This document shows, piece by piece, positions 1-10,759 of a stretch of DNA of 64,000 nucleotides. The first letter of the stretch is position 1. Every line of letters begins with the position of its first letter. The position numbers and the translations under genes were made by a program. The notes beneath the pieces are model-generated. The model saw only the letters and a list, made by a program, of their open reading frames with translations, ran no database searches and had not been told where the DNA came from. The DNA comes from Gnetum montanum (Eukaryota > Streptophyta > Gnetopsida > Gnetales > Gnetaceae), in assembly GCA_015680685.1 (NCBI GenBank), contig MNCI01006836.1, forward strand, positions 63,575 to 127,574, given 5' to 3'.

Positions 1-1619
1 ATTTATAGCATTATTAAATTCCCACAAGCCAAATTTCCTAAGAAAAAATTCCTTGTACATATAATTATATTACAAAGGACTTTCTTGCATCTATCTTCCC
101 ACCTCCAAAACTACCAAATACAAAGAAAAAAACCTAGGAAACTCATGGGCCTAACTTTTAAAACCAACTATCATTGTTACTATGAATCCTTTATGAAGGA
201 AGATAGCTTCATGACACTTTTTCCTAATTTTCTCTATTATTTTATGGTCTACCATAGGTAGGGAAACTTCCAAAATAAATCTAAATAATGTAGGATAAAT
301 GCAATTCATTAAAAATTAAAGTGTCTAAGAATCAAGATAGCTTTTCTAATAAATGATGAAGAAGAAGTCATAACAACAGTTTTGTAAAAGAGACTAGTAC
401 TATAAAGCATAGCTAATAAATATAGGCATTATTCATTCTAGATTAGGAACTTCACTTAAGATGTAGTTCATCAGAAATAAGCTTAGACTAAGTTTTGTTC
501 TCTACTCATCAATTCCTACTAAACTATGCTATAATACATCATTCATATATTATACTATGAAAAAATTTCTACCACTTTCTAGTGCAACCAATATCCAAAG
601 ATAACTATCCCCTATAGAAATAAATTTTTTTCTTGAGTATAAATTAAAAGGTAAAATAAAAATTCTATATGGAAACTAAAGATCAGTGACCTTTAAAATG
701 GTGCTCTTGTATTGATGAGTAGTTGGGTATTCCAACACCCAACTATATAAGTAACACATATTGACACATGACCAAATCATAATCTATGGATGGACAATGT
801 AAGTATATCTTCCCACTTAGAGTTAGCAAGGTCTAAAAGTATGGTTTAACTCTTAGTAAGGTATAAGATAATCTGATGTTGTTTGCTCTTAAAAATACTA
901 AGTGTAAACATAATAAAAATGATTATAAATTCTAATTCTAAGTATAATGAGAATGCAAGGCTATCCTATCCTATGATAATAAGTATCTGTTCTTGGTTTT
1001 CCATACATGTCCTAGGCTAATGTAACTATTACTAAGATTACCAAGTAACTTAACTATTAAGTGAATCAAGCAAAGTCATTACTGGATTAACAAAAATTAT
1101 ACTTTACACTTGAAACTAGTCATACTTATTCCACCTTACTAATAAACATTAGAATTGTAAATGACATAGTAAAGGTAAAGGTAAACATTATGGAAAAGTA
1201 AATTTATGCTAAGTGATATGCTGCAATAATGAAGAAAAATCTAGATCTTTATTTTCATTCATGAATTATATCCAAGAATAATCTACTAAAATAAAGTATT
1301 TATAGGCATAATCATGATCCACTACATCATATCTATGATGACGTATGTAGGGCTACAATATTATAACTATGATGTCATATTTCTTATGATAAAGTATTTG
1401 ATCATACCCCCATGACTAAATGAAAACTCATCCACAAGTTTAGAAACAAAAGAATGATAGAGTTTCTGACAAACTTGTGTGATTACATAGAATTTATTAT
1501 TATGATACATATATACATGAATTACTCTACTATGAATGTCTAATCATGCTTCAAATGGTGTTACAAAATTATCATGCAACACATGATTGACATATATGAC
1601 AAAGATAAAACTAAACTAA
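1..1619. other. AT-rich DNA, no gene recognised
   Basis: Very AT-rich sequence with stops in all frames. I see no domain motif, LTR boundary, tRNA or clear repeat. It is probably old, decayed transposon DNA, but nothing here proves that. Confidence 0.5.
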
Positions 1620-4390
1620 ACTAATTCCAATGTAGCTTTCTTTAAGTTCTAGGAAATAGTGGTTCCTCTATTGGCCTTTTTCCTTTGTCATGTAACTTTT
1701 GGAATTAATATTGGTTCAATAGTGCTTTGATCTTTTCTTCCTTTGATCTAAGATAATGTATTGTCCATGTTAATTTAACAATGTTGGTAGGAGTTTGTAC
1801 TTTCCAATGACATGGAAATTATGGAAACATGCTATTTTCTTTGATGTACCATGCTACTAACGATGTTATTTCTTCCTTAAAAACTTTATTCATCTTCTTA
1901 CTCTTAATAATTTATCATTCTTATAACTAGGTTTGCTACTACATCTTTTTTTATCCTAGTTGCTAGACTTGATTATTTGTAGTTTGGAGTTTTCTATGTG
2001 AAGCTTCTATTGTGCATCTTTCTTATTTGCAAACTCTTTTTCATACATCAAATATATTATAGCCACTTGCTACTTTAGTTCTACTCTTTGCTTGCCTACT
2101 ATTAACATGGATAAGTTAGCATATCAAAGATTTGCTAATCCCATGTATTCTATTAGGTCATAAATCTATATTTCTTTATTCTTTATTTTAGCTTGATGAA
2201 TGTGGATAAGGCTATCTAGAATGGATTACCAATCAAGTGTCTACTCTATGATGAAACTAATTTTGGCTTTATGCATCTAGATTTCTTTCTTATTGATTTA
2301 CTTATACATGACCAATTGATCCTTGAAGTACTCTTTTAGTCTTTCATGCTTCTTGATCTTGTTTTTCCATGTGCTAAATTTAGTAGCTAATTTTTTGTGA
2401 ATAGCTTGTACTTCTTTCATTAATAGTGTTCAATTTTCATGGGCCAATTGTTTGATGTCAAGATTGACTCTAGAAAATTTCTCTCGAAGCTTATGATGCT
2501 CTCTTCTAGTATGTTCTTTTGCTTCTTTATGTCCATCAGCCTTATATTCTCTATAGCAATCCTTTTGTTGTCTTCTTTTTATATAGCAATAATGTTTACA
2601 TGCACATCTATCTAAGCTTCTACTATTGAGGCATTCCACATTAATTTCTTCTTTTTCATCTCCACTTATTTTTGCTTGATCATTAGTTGACCAATCTATT
2701 CATTTCTAAATAATGCTATTGTACTAGTGCAATGTGTTGAGAAAGATCTTATCTTTTTGGTCTTACTGTAGCTAACTCCTCTTGTAATGTTTACACTTCA
2801 CTTTCTACATGTTACATTCTTGTTTTTATCATGACTAGTTTACCTTTTGTTGATATCAATTCTAAGTAAAATGTAGTGATATCATTGGGGATATCAAAAA
2901 GAATTTGCATGACTGTTCCTATTTATAGTATACTTTATAGTACATCTTCATGTTGTATAGGCTTTCATGTCTTTTGCTCCAGTAATATCTACTAATAGTA
3001 CAATGTAAATATTAAAGAATTCCTTGATTTGATCAATTATAACCTCTATTTCTCTTGTCACATCTTGATTTTGCATTACCATAACTATGGATTCTTCTTC
3101 CATTTCTAACATAACTTGGAAGAATGTAGTGTTCCTTGAGATCTGTTGTGCCCAATCAGCATCCTCTCCTATTTGCAAAGAGACTTGTCAACTTCTAGAT
3201 CCTATGGATATGGAAGATCTATTATGATTATCCTTGACACTGTACATGCTTGAGACCTCCTTGCTACCCTAACTTATTATCTTTGTTATTTGTTGTAGGT
3301 GTCTTATTAAGGGTCTGTAGTCTTATTGTGCTAGTGAAGCACTTTACCTAGCTCATTTTGCTACTGGAGTCGATCCACTAGGTCCTACTTCTTTTGTTTC
3401 TACAATTGGCATGTTTGGCACTAGTGTGGATTCTGCTACAATGTCAATGCCTATTGATTTTTTAACTTCATTCTTTTTGGGTGACACTAGTTTGAAAATT
3501 TTTAACATATGATGCATTTTAGACCTTATGAAGGAAATCACTAGGGTAGCCTAAATTTATGGCTTATCGGTACAATTTTCTAATAAGATAGGGAAATGGT
3601 ATAGTAGGTTTCCCTATCTTCTCCTTAAACATTCTTTGTATTTTGAGAAATAGTAGATGATCAATGTTGGCTTGGAATTCTCCCATCACAATAGCACTTC
3701 CTCTTATAACATAGGTGGAATACAATTGAGCCTATTTGTTAGGAATATGTGGTATGTCCGAATGTTGAAATAGATTTTCTCAATAGTAGATAATTCTCTA
3801 TACTCCTTTTCAATGGTTACATATGTCCTCTACAACCATAGATTCCTTGCATTAGTGTCAAACCTTATGAATATTTGAGCATGTTGACCCTAACGTTTTG
3901 TATATTAAGTACCTTTGCAATTGCTTAAATGGATTATGACACTATGGCTTCCTTAAGTTTTACCATGGTATCATTTTATTTATTTTGTGAAAATTAGTAG
4001 ACTTCTCTCAAGTATCATTCATCATTACTTGAAATGGTGAGTTATAAGGAAGAGGCTTGAAGTTGTTCATGAAACTTCACAAGTGTGAACTCCATGAATG
4101 GATGGAAACTAAGTTCCACTATAATAATGGATATTATAAAATTCTCCTAAATGGCATGAAGACACTCATTAGAGAGTGTTAGGAATTTTCCTTATTCTAG
4201 AGCTAGTGGTACATTAGTTTCTATCTTTGCAAATTACTTGCTATAGGTTTAGACTTGTGGATGCTATATGATTGTGCCTATTACTCCACAGGAGGAGTTT
4301 ATTCTATGCCTCATCCTTTACCTCTTATTCTAGGTCTTTTCTCGCTTGGTTGTGATGGTTCTCTAGCTTTGCGTTTCTTTGGTGAAATCT
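1620..4390 (-). pseudogene. Decayed coiled-coil gene with an NLS-like basic stretch
   Basis: Read on the minus strand, the stretch gives broken but clearly protein-like reading in several frames. Near 4387-4310 it reads a basic segment starting PKKRKAREPSQ and continuing KRPRIRGKG, like a bipartite nuclear localisation signal. Near 3541-3353 there is an S/P/V-rich segment. At 3178-2948 there is an acidic, methionine-rich helical segment (GEDADWAQQ, EMEEES). From 2640 to about 1620 the reading is rich in K, E, Q and R with heptad-like spacing, as in coiled coils. Stops and frameshifts are frequent. The order basic segment, acidic segment, coiled coil matches the second half of the antisense gene in element C (38.0-39.3 kb), and the GEDAD segment looks like its GEEDAS segment. 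I infer an older copy of the same kind of gene. It could instead be an unrelated coiled-coil transposon protein. Confidence 0.4.
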
Positions 4391-4430
4391 ACAATTATAA
4401 AGAAATTTAAGATTACCCAAAAACAAATTT

Positions 4431-4475
4431 GGATTTTGATAAACCTTCATCCGATTTTGGGTTTTGATAACCCTT
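4431..4475. repeat. Short tandem repeat that was the target of element A
   Basis: Copies of a 28-bp unit (GATTTTGGGTTTTGATAA followed by CCCTTCATCA) lie at the left edge of element A, with a partial copy at 4431-4452. The unit is cut after CCCTT by the element and resumes at 11651. A further copy, GATTTTGAGTTTTGATAA, starts at 11661. Removing the element leaves a regular tandem array, so the insertion went into a pre-existing minisatellite. Confidence 0.75.
4471..4475. repeat. Target-site duplication of element A (left), CCCTT
   Basis: CCCTT directly precedes the LTR end TGATGAG and recurs directly after the other LTR at 11651-11655. Five bases is the normal Ty3/gypsy duplication length. Confidence 0.85.
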
Positions 4476-5318
4476 TGATGAGTGACAAGGTACCCCTACA
4501 CTCAACAATACGAACAGGAGTGTTATATGTGCAATCTGGTTGAACTCCATAGACTAAGTGCCTACACGCCTTATGGAACACTTACGGTTAATCATTCGTT
4601 GTCTTCCCAGACTTACTTGTATTTTTCATGGTTGTATGGTTAAGTGAGTCTGAGGTATGTGATTTTTATATCTTTTTTATTTTATCTCCTATGCGAATGA
4701 GGTGAAGGGTGAAGAGACTAATTAACTAACTTTAACTAACTACCTAAGCCTTAATTAACCTAGTATCAACATTCGTTCCCACTTACCATTCACACCTTGA
4801 ACCAATGCAACCTTGGTTACCAAACGCTATTCATTATTGGGATCACCAAGCGTAATGCACGTGCTCGAAGCAGTCGTACTGAATGCACTTAACTACGGGA
4901 GAAGGGTTGAGAGAGATTTAATGAACTAATAAAGCATTTAAATGATAAACAATAAATATTAGTAAATAAAGTCCTATTTAGGCTATTCCATGCACTGCAA
5001 GGTTTATCCAAGAAGTTCATCTTTATTTTCGTACACAAACTTGTGTTTAGGTACAATATTTGCTTGAATAAAGATCCGTTCACTTTGGAGCTCCTATTGC
5101 GGGCACATGGAAATTATTCTATCTCTGGAGAGGTAAAACTGCCAGATTTTCACTACAGTCTAGGCCTAAACTATGAAACAAGGGAGAGCTGCCTTTTATT
5201 TATAGACTTGGCAGTGCACCGCGATATCGCGTACATGATATCGCAAGGGATGCGATATCGTGGCAAACACGATATCACGTACACGATATCACAGCTCATG
5301 CGATATCGCATCCAATCA
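4476..5318 (-). repeat. Element A 3' LTR
   Basis: In element orientation it runs from TGATTGGATGCGATATCGC (5318) to GGTACCTTGTCACTCATCA (4476), with TG...CA ends. It aligns along its length with 10760-11650 and with the LTRs of element B and the solo LTR at 46742-47566. Confidence 0.85.
5199..5310 (-). promoter_or_regulatory. LTR promoter: TATA box and six GATATC palindromes (element A 3' LTR)
   Basis: On the minus strand a TATA box (CTATAAATAA) lies near 5201-5212. Upstream of it, at 5221-5310, six copies of GATATC occur in about 90 bases, mostly as CGATATCG or TGATATCG. The spacing places the cluster in U3, just upstream of the likely start of transcription. The promoter role is inferred from position. 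See also 11480-11641. Confidence 0.6.
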
Positions 5319-5339
5319 TACTCCCATGACTGAATGAAA
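5319..5339 (-). other. Polypurine tract region of element A
   Basis: The element-strand sequence next to the 3' LTR reads CATTCAGTCATGGGAGTA. The same sequence directly precedes the 3' LTR of element B at 50946-50965. The purine run ATGGGAG is short and includes pyrimidines nearby, so this is a weak polypurine tract supported by position and by its conservation between the two elements. Confidence 0.55.
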
Positions 5340-6212
5340 AATCATGCTCGAGTTCCTTACAAAATATTGGGAAGGTATGGGATTATTGAATCAAATGGAA
5401 CTAATGGTGAATGGGATGACATGTGAATGGATCATCATTACAAGACAAGACAAAGCTAGTGTTAATGACAACAAGGGTGAAAACCTTATACATTTGACAT
5501 TAGGCCTCATTTGGCAGCTGAGAGAGAAGAGAGAAGAGAAAAGAAGTCTATTGCTGCCAATGCCAAGATTATGCCTTTCATTTTCCATCCATAAGCATGC
5601 CATCAATCTTGCTCCTTGCATAGCTACTTCAACACTAATCCATTCCAAGTGTTCCCTCTAGATCCAATCTGTTGTTGCATGATTTCCATCTGCACACACA
5701 ACACAGTCTTATATTAGCAAGGTTAAATGAATCATCATGTAATTGATACCTTGCTTCGGTCAAAGGTCCATTGGCTAGGTTGTGGTATGGCTGATACGAA
5801 TCTAGAGATATATTAATGATGACTACCGAAAGTGTAGGGGTTAGGAGAAAATCAAAAAAATTAGACTAGGACCTCCATGATTAAGAGCGAACCTTCGGTA
5901 GCAATAGAATGGAGAAGGAAAAAGAATAAGAAAGATGGAGTAAAGAGAAAACTATAACGTCGATGAATTGGATGTCAAGATGGAAATGAACAAAAGAGTG
6001 GATTGCAAAAAATATTAAGGGAAAGAATTTAACGGATGCACCAAGTAGGAATGCTAGTGGGTCCTCCCCAAAGCAGGCTCATGCCCTTAATGCCCTGACA
6101 AATCCACATTCAAAGAGTCCGTAGGCTCTAGAAATGTCATTTGGAACAAGAGTTAAAGTCTTAACCATAAGAATCTACCAAAAAGGAAACAATACATCCA
6201 CCAAGATATGGA

Positions 6213-6455
6213 CTATTGATACAACCTACAATGAGGTGATAAATGGGGAAAAAAGGATGAAAAGGAGAGAGTGGAATGGAGTCTCAAGAACAAGGTGGTG
6301 TATAGCCCCTTCTGTATTTCATGATTAATGTGACTTAGTAGATCCCATTCCAAGTCCGGCCTCAAACAAACCACATCCAGTGACTTCACATCAATGCATT
6401 TGGCCAATCCATCCACTTGAATAACAAGAATGCCTCCCCCAAGAGCCACCACCAT
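6213..6455 (-). pseudogene. Short reading stretch shared by elements A and B downstream of pol
   Basis: The minus-strand reading contains DGLAKCIDVKSLDVV followed a little later by DLE. Element B at about 49.83-49.99 kb reads DGLVKCVDVRPLDVV followed by DLG, and both continue with a similar KGLYTT segment. The protein-level match over some 60 codons, with conservative replacements, suggests a coding stretch in the ancestor. No known domain is recognised. It sits where Athila elements may carry an additional ORF, but there is too little to assign one. Confidence 0.4.
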
Positions 6456-7048
6456 TTTGACGAAATGAAGAAGAAGGGAGAATGGGAAGCAAGAAGGGCA
6501 TTAGTTAGAGGGAACATGTTTATTTTAGTTTCATAACCAGTGTTTGTAGCCCACATGATTATTTTTTCTAAGGGATGTGCTTTGAATTCTCACTTTTTTT
6601 TTTTTGGCGTGAGAATCACACCATGCAAAGACTTTTTTATTTTTATTTTCTTAGCTTCCCGATGATTGAATAATGTCGAAACAATAAGAAAAATCAAGAA
6701 GAAAACATCCAAGCACCCAAGAGAATGGCCAACACAAATGCATCAAGTTCCCTTGAAGTCACACCCTTTTCAATCCTTGAGTCCTTCCTTAGTTTGAGAA
6801 ATGCCCAGTCACCAATTCATTGATTGTTCTTATTAGAAAGGGACTGTACATTTCCAAGCCAAGAGAGACCATAGAAAATTGTGGATGTATGGATGAAATG
6901 GACTCATTGCCTATCATATCAAAAGAACCATACCTTAGTATCAACATCATAACTTAAAGGTAAAAACCAAACATTAGCAATCAGATAGAAAAATAGTTCA
7001 TACCATCATGAAGAACACTTATTGGTTGACAAACTTACAAGATGGATA

Positions 7049-7240
7049 ACACACACACACACACACACATAAAGAAATGGAAAAGTATAACGAAGTTTTA
7101 AAACAAAAATAAGAAATGTTGAAGAAATTTGTAAAAAAAATGTGCAAAAAAAAAATGTGTAAAAAAAACGTGCAAAACAAAATTGTGTAAAACAAAAACG
7201 TGTAAAACAAAAATGTGTAAAACAAAAAATGTAAAATAAT
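7049..7240. repeat. CA microsatellite and 13-bp tandem repeat
   Basis: An AC dinucleotide run of about ten units lies at 7049-7069. At 7130-7235 a unit close to TGTAAAACAAAAA is repeated about seven times with variants. Element B has only two or three such units in the same place (about 49.10-49.14 kb), so the array expanded in A after the two lineages parted. Confidence 0.75.
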
Positions 7241-7249
7241 TGAGGGCCT

Positions 7250-7965
7250 TCAATGATAGCATAGGTGGCCATCTGCCTCATGAATGAGTGGAAAGGAAGA
7301 GATCTGAAATAACGAACTCCTATTTGAATTTCTTAGAAGTGTCCAAATTCTCCAGATTGATGTTTTTAGGTTAAGGGGTGGAAGTTGGTGACACTCATAT
7401 TCCAATATATCTATGCCTTCGTTGTTAGCGTGGGTTGTTCCCCTAGTTTGTTCCATGCATGTTGGTGGGTTGCTCTTCCGATTAGCTATCAACCACGAGG
7501 TGCCCACTACTTGTATGGTTGCTACATACAGGCACCTTTGTATTTGAGTTTTTAGGGCACACCAGTTGCATGGAAGAGATGCTAAGAATTCCTCCATGTC
7601 ATCACCCTCTGAGTCACTGTATGTGATGCATGAAACTTTCTTCTTCTCGATCCTTCCATACATGTTTACTTTAGATATCTTCAAGAAAAGATCACAGATC
7701 CCTAGACATGCATCTATTGTACTCAGCCATGCCATTCCCATTATAATTGGAAAGTCCCCTTTGTTGTTGTTGACTTCTATCACTAGAAAATTAGTTGGGT
7801 ATGACCAACCACGCACAGTGGTAATGATGTCCTCCACCAATCCCAAGGGAATGGTGATGGATTGGTTAGCCAAATCTAGTTGAATATTGCTCTTCTTGAG
7901 TTGTGGCAAGTTCTAGGCTTGATACATTTCTCGTGAGATTAAGTTGACTCTAGAACCTGAGTCAA
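7250..7965 (-). pseudogene. Element A aspartic protease (retropepsin-like), with pol junction
   Basis: The protease would cleave the Gag-Pol polyprotein. The active-site motif is visible at about 7965-7925 as FDSGSRVNLIS (D-S-G, the usual DTG/DSG triad). It is followed by an in-frame stop (TAG) near 7917 and then an open frame of about 219 codons. That frame reads the typical flap and C-terminal part: LGLVEDI, NFLVIEV, and DFPIIMGMAWLSTIDA with its hydrophobic-G motif. Element B carries the same protease at 27911-28270. Past about residue 150 the reading leaves the protease and joins the former end of pol. The catalytic residues are intact, but the stop and missing polymerase make it non-functional. 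Confidence 0.8.
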
Positions 7966-10614
7966 AAATAGCCTTATGAGATTCGTTCCCAATGACTTGT
8001 AGATATATTAATGGATTTCTAGGATCAGAGAGTTTCTTGGGAAGATGTCCTACCTTGATCTAGCTGGTAATGATATGCGTTAACATAACCATATGCGTTA
8101 AGCCCTGTTGTTGGTTTGAAGGGAGCCCTGAAGTCTTATTTGTTGGAGGAGCATGCTCAGACTCAACCACTTGTGGTTGTCAGAGCTTGTTTGGGCTTTT
8201 GGTTCTAAAGAAAGGTCTTCTCTTCTTGCAGTTGTCAGAACTAGTAGGAGGTTGAATGTTTACAGCTCCCATAGCATTATGTTGCTACGATTGAGTGGGG
8301 AGTTCCCCTTGCATCATTGGAGCTGGTGGTAGTGGAACTATTAGCGTAAGAGTGGTGGATGGATTTTGAGGATGGTATGCATGTGGAGTATCTCCCAAAG
8401 GCGAAGGAGTCCTAAAATACTCCCAAACTTGGTAGTGACGTTGTGGGGTTACGTGACCCATAGAGTCACTTGGATAAACTAACTGCTGCATGTAATAGCC
8501 ATATGGATTTGGTTGTTGGTAAGGGTATTGTTGTCTAGGCAGTGGCATCCTCCATGACTATGGATGTTGCCACTGTTGATGTTGCTCGATGGGTTGTGGC
8601 AGAGTTCCACTTGGATAGTACGTTAACAGTTGGTGGAACTATCTTGGGTTACCTTGGGGATAAGATAACCTTCAGGGTGCTTGCCGTTGATTAAGTCTTG
8701 GGTTAAGTGCATACACCCCAGACTCCTATAGATGTGAGATGATTGAACAACATCCCTTAGGATGGTCATATTGGCAGATCTCACATCCACCTTCATTGTC
8801 TGTGTCTGAGTCCATAACCTCATCGGAGATAGTTATTTTCCCCTTACCCTTTTCATGTGCATGGACCGAATCTCTCCACTTTTTCTTGTCTTGGTCACTA
8901 CTTCGTTCCTCCTTAGACTCCTCTATGATTTTTAGGGCAGTTTCAAGTCTAGAGTCTAAGGAATCCCACAATTGATCCACCTTTGCTGACACTTCCTTTG
9001 TTAGCTTCTGGAGTGGCAAGGTTTTTCTATTCACCAACTCTTCGAGTGGTGACTCATCCTCTTTATCGAAAAATCTCACTCCCTTCTTTCGGAGGGAAGG
9101 ATCACGATTATATTCTTCCATGCTTTCTCTTTTCTATAGCTCCCCTTCTTCTTTGGCTACTTGATCCAATAATTGATGAATTTCATGGGATCTAAGCTCA
9201 GATAATCTCCCTGGGGCATAAGTCCCAAGGGTTCTCCTAGTCTCATGTCTTAGCCCATCTACGAGGTGGTGGAGTTGATCCCGTTGTGTGTAACCATGGC
9301 TCAGGCAATGATGTAGAAATGCATAATATCAGCCCATGGTAGCATCCAAGGGTTCATGATTACCTTGTTTCCATCCTTGGATTTGTTTACGCAAATTGGA
9401 CACTCTGGAGTACGTTTGATATTTATTGTTGAACAATTCTAACATCATACTCCATCTCCTAATGGTTTCCAGCTCTAAGGACTGGTACCAACTCTCTGCT
9501 TCCTTTATGAGTGTCCTAGGAAACAACTTTAGTTTCTGCCACTCATTCTCAATATTTTGCAAGGTGCAGGCATCGTAGAATTCCTATAAATGATTCTACG
9601 GATCAACATTCTATCCCCCTTGAAAGCGTGGGATATTATTCATATCTAATCTTTTGATCCGACTATTTTTTTGATGCCTTGTAGGTATCCTAACTGCCTC
9701 CATAATATCTAGCATACTTTAGGTGGCTAGTAGGGGTTTGTCATGATCATCTCCCTCATGACGTATATGATGCCTATGTCATTTCCTACTTTCCCTTCAT
9801 TCATGTCATGATTCTATTGACTGCCCTCATCCTCTCTCTTGAATCTCTCATCGAGGTCTCTCATCTCGCTTACCTTTAACCTCACTGTTATTCTCTCTGT
9901 GGCTATGTCCTGATGTGGAAGGAGAGGGTGAGTGATGTGATGAAGGGGAAGAAGAAGGGGAACCATCGCCATGATGATGTTTCTTACCTTCTCTTCTATA
10001 ATTATGGCCCCGATTATGATGCCAATTTGAATGCCCATCCTTGTCATGTGTTTTTTTCCCTCAGTGAACAGTTGGCATTCACGAGGATCAAAACCAAGGT
10101 TTTATATCATGGAGTGCAGGTTCTGATACCCCACCTCCTCACCATCATTAGGAGGGGGAACATCAATTGATGGAGAACTCATTATAAGTGGTTCACCATC
10201 TTCAATCTTGTTTAGGACGTGAGAGAATCCTTTGCACTTCAACAATGTGTGGTGGCTCTCCTACTGCAAGTCCCTTAAACATTGTGCTTCTATGGGATGA
10301 TAATCCCTTGTGTTGAAATCACCTACAATGTATTCAGCGTATAGCTGTGTCATGCCAATCTGTGCAAGAGCACGAAGGAGCATGTTTGGGACTGAACGAT
10401 CTGGGGGTAACACTATGTTACCTTGCAGGTCTCTTCATCGCAGTTGTTCATCTTGATGGAGGATAAAGGTAAAATTAGGTATATACTCATCGTGATGAGT
10501 ATATACTACCCGATGCTGTTGAGGAACTGGAGGATCTCGGTTATGTATGTTAGACTGTCGATGGTCTCTTGTATGATCCCTAGGTGGTGAATTTTTCTTA
10601 TGAGAAGAAGACAT
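7966..10614 (-). pseudogene. Element A gag with zinc-knuckle-like motif and P/Q-rich linker
   Basis: The start is taken as the ATG at 10614, which gives MSSSHKKNSPPRDH and is followed by a charged N-terminus. The central part (9562-9150) has the capsid-type gag domain: FPRTLIKEAESWYQSL, then W.....F..KYQ, then a conserved LHHCLSHG segment, in the order typical of Athila gag. The next stretch (9121-8726) is charged, and it ends in CEICQYDHPKGCC, a variant CCHC zinc knuckle. Between 8720 and 7966 the reading is rich in proline, glutamine and tyrosine (YPYQQPNPYGYY) and links gag to protease. Several stops and a frameshift near 9.8-10.1 kb break it. Element B keeps the same gag at 25587-27452. 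Confidence 0.75.
10479..10506. repeat. 28-bp palindrome inside gag
   Basis: Two 13-bp arms (GTATATACTCATC and its exact reverse complement) are separated by GT. It lies in gag sequence encoding VYTHHDEYI. Element B keeps an imperfect version near 25697, so the symmetry may simply follow from the codons. Confidence 0.7.
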
Positions 10615-10740
10615 CTAGATTTAATTTGGTGTGCTATTGATCATTAAATAATTTTTTTGTTTAATTAACCCTAAGGGTTTGTTTAAGCTCCCAACAATGT
10701 GGATAATTTCCTATGTTCTACTTAGTGCACAAACACTAAG

Positions 10741-10759
10741 TCCCCGACAACAGCACCAA
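10741..10759 (-). other. Primer binding site of element A (tRNA-Asp type)
   Basis: Directly inside the 5' LTR the element strand reads TTGGTGCTGTTGTCGGGGA. This matches, with few changes, the TGGCGCCGTTGCCGGGG type of site complementary to the 3' end of tRNA-Asp that is typical of Athila elements. It fixes the minus orientation and makes 10760-11650 the 5' LTR. Confidence 0.8.

Larger units (their letters stand above)
5340..7325 (-). other. Long 3' region of element A downstream of the lost pol
   Basis: About 2 kb between the pol remnant and the 3' LTR, matching 48970-50945 of element B in content and order. Athila elements often carry an extra ORF in this position. Here only one short conserved reading stretch is visible (6213-6455), plus simple repeats at 7049-7240. 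The other open frames in this interval differ between A and B and look like chance. Confidence 0.55.

Noticed and set aside
5221-5310. CRISPR-like array suggested by regularly repeated GATATC words
   Set aside because: The units are short palindromes with irregular spacing inside an LTR of a plant retrotransposon. There are no spacers or cas genes.
5344-5661. 105-codon plus-strand frame beside the element A LTR
   Set aside because: It is antisense to the element's 3' region and is not kept in the matching part of element B.
7006-7281. Phenylalanine- and cysteine-rich frames of 91 and 68 codons on the minus strand
   Set aside because: They are translations of the CA and TGTAAAACAAAAA simple repeats.
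10479-10506. Palindrome in element A gag as a regulatory site
   Set aside because: It lies within coding sequence for a conserved gag segment and is imperfect in element B. It is more likely a codon coincidence.
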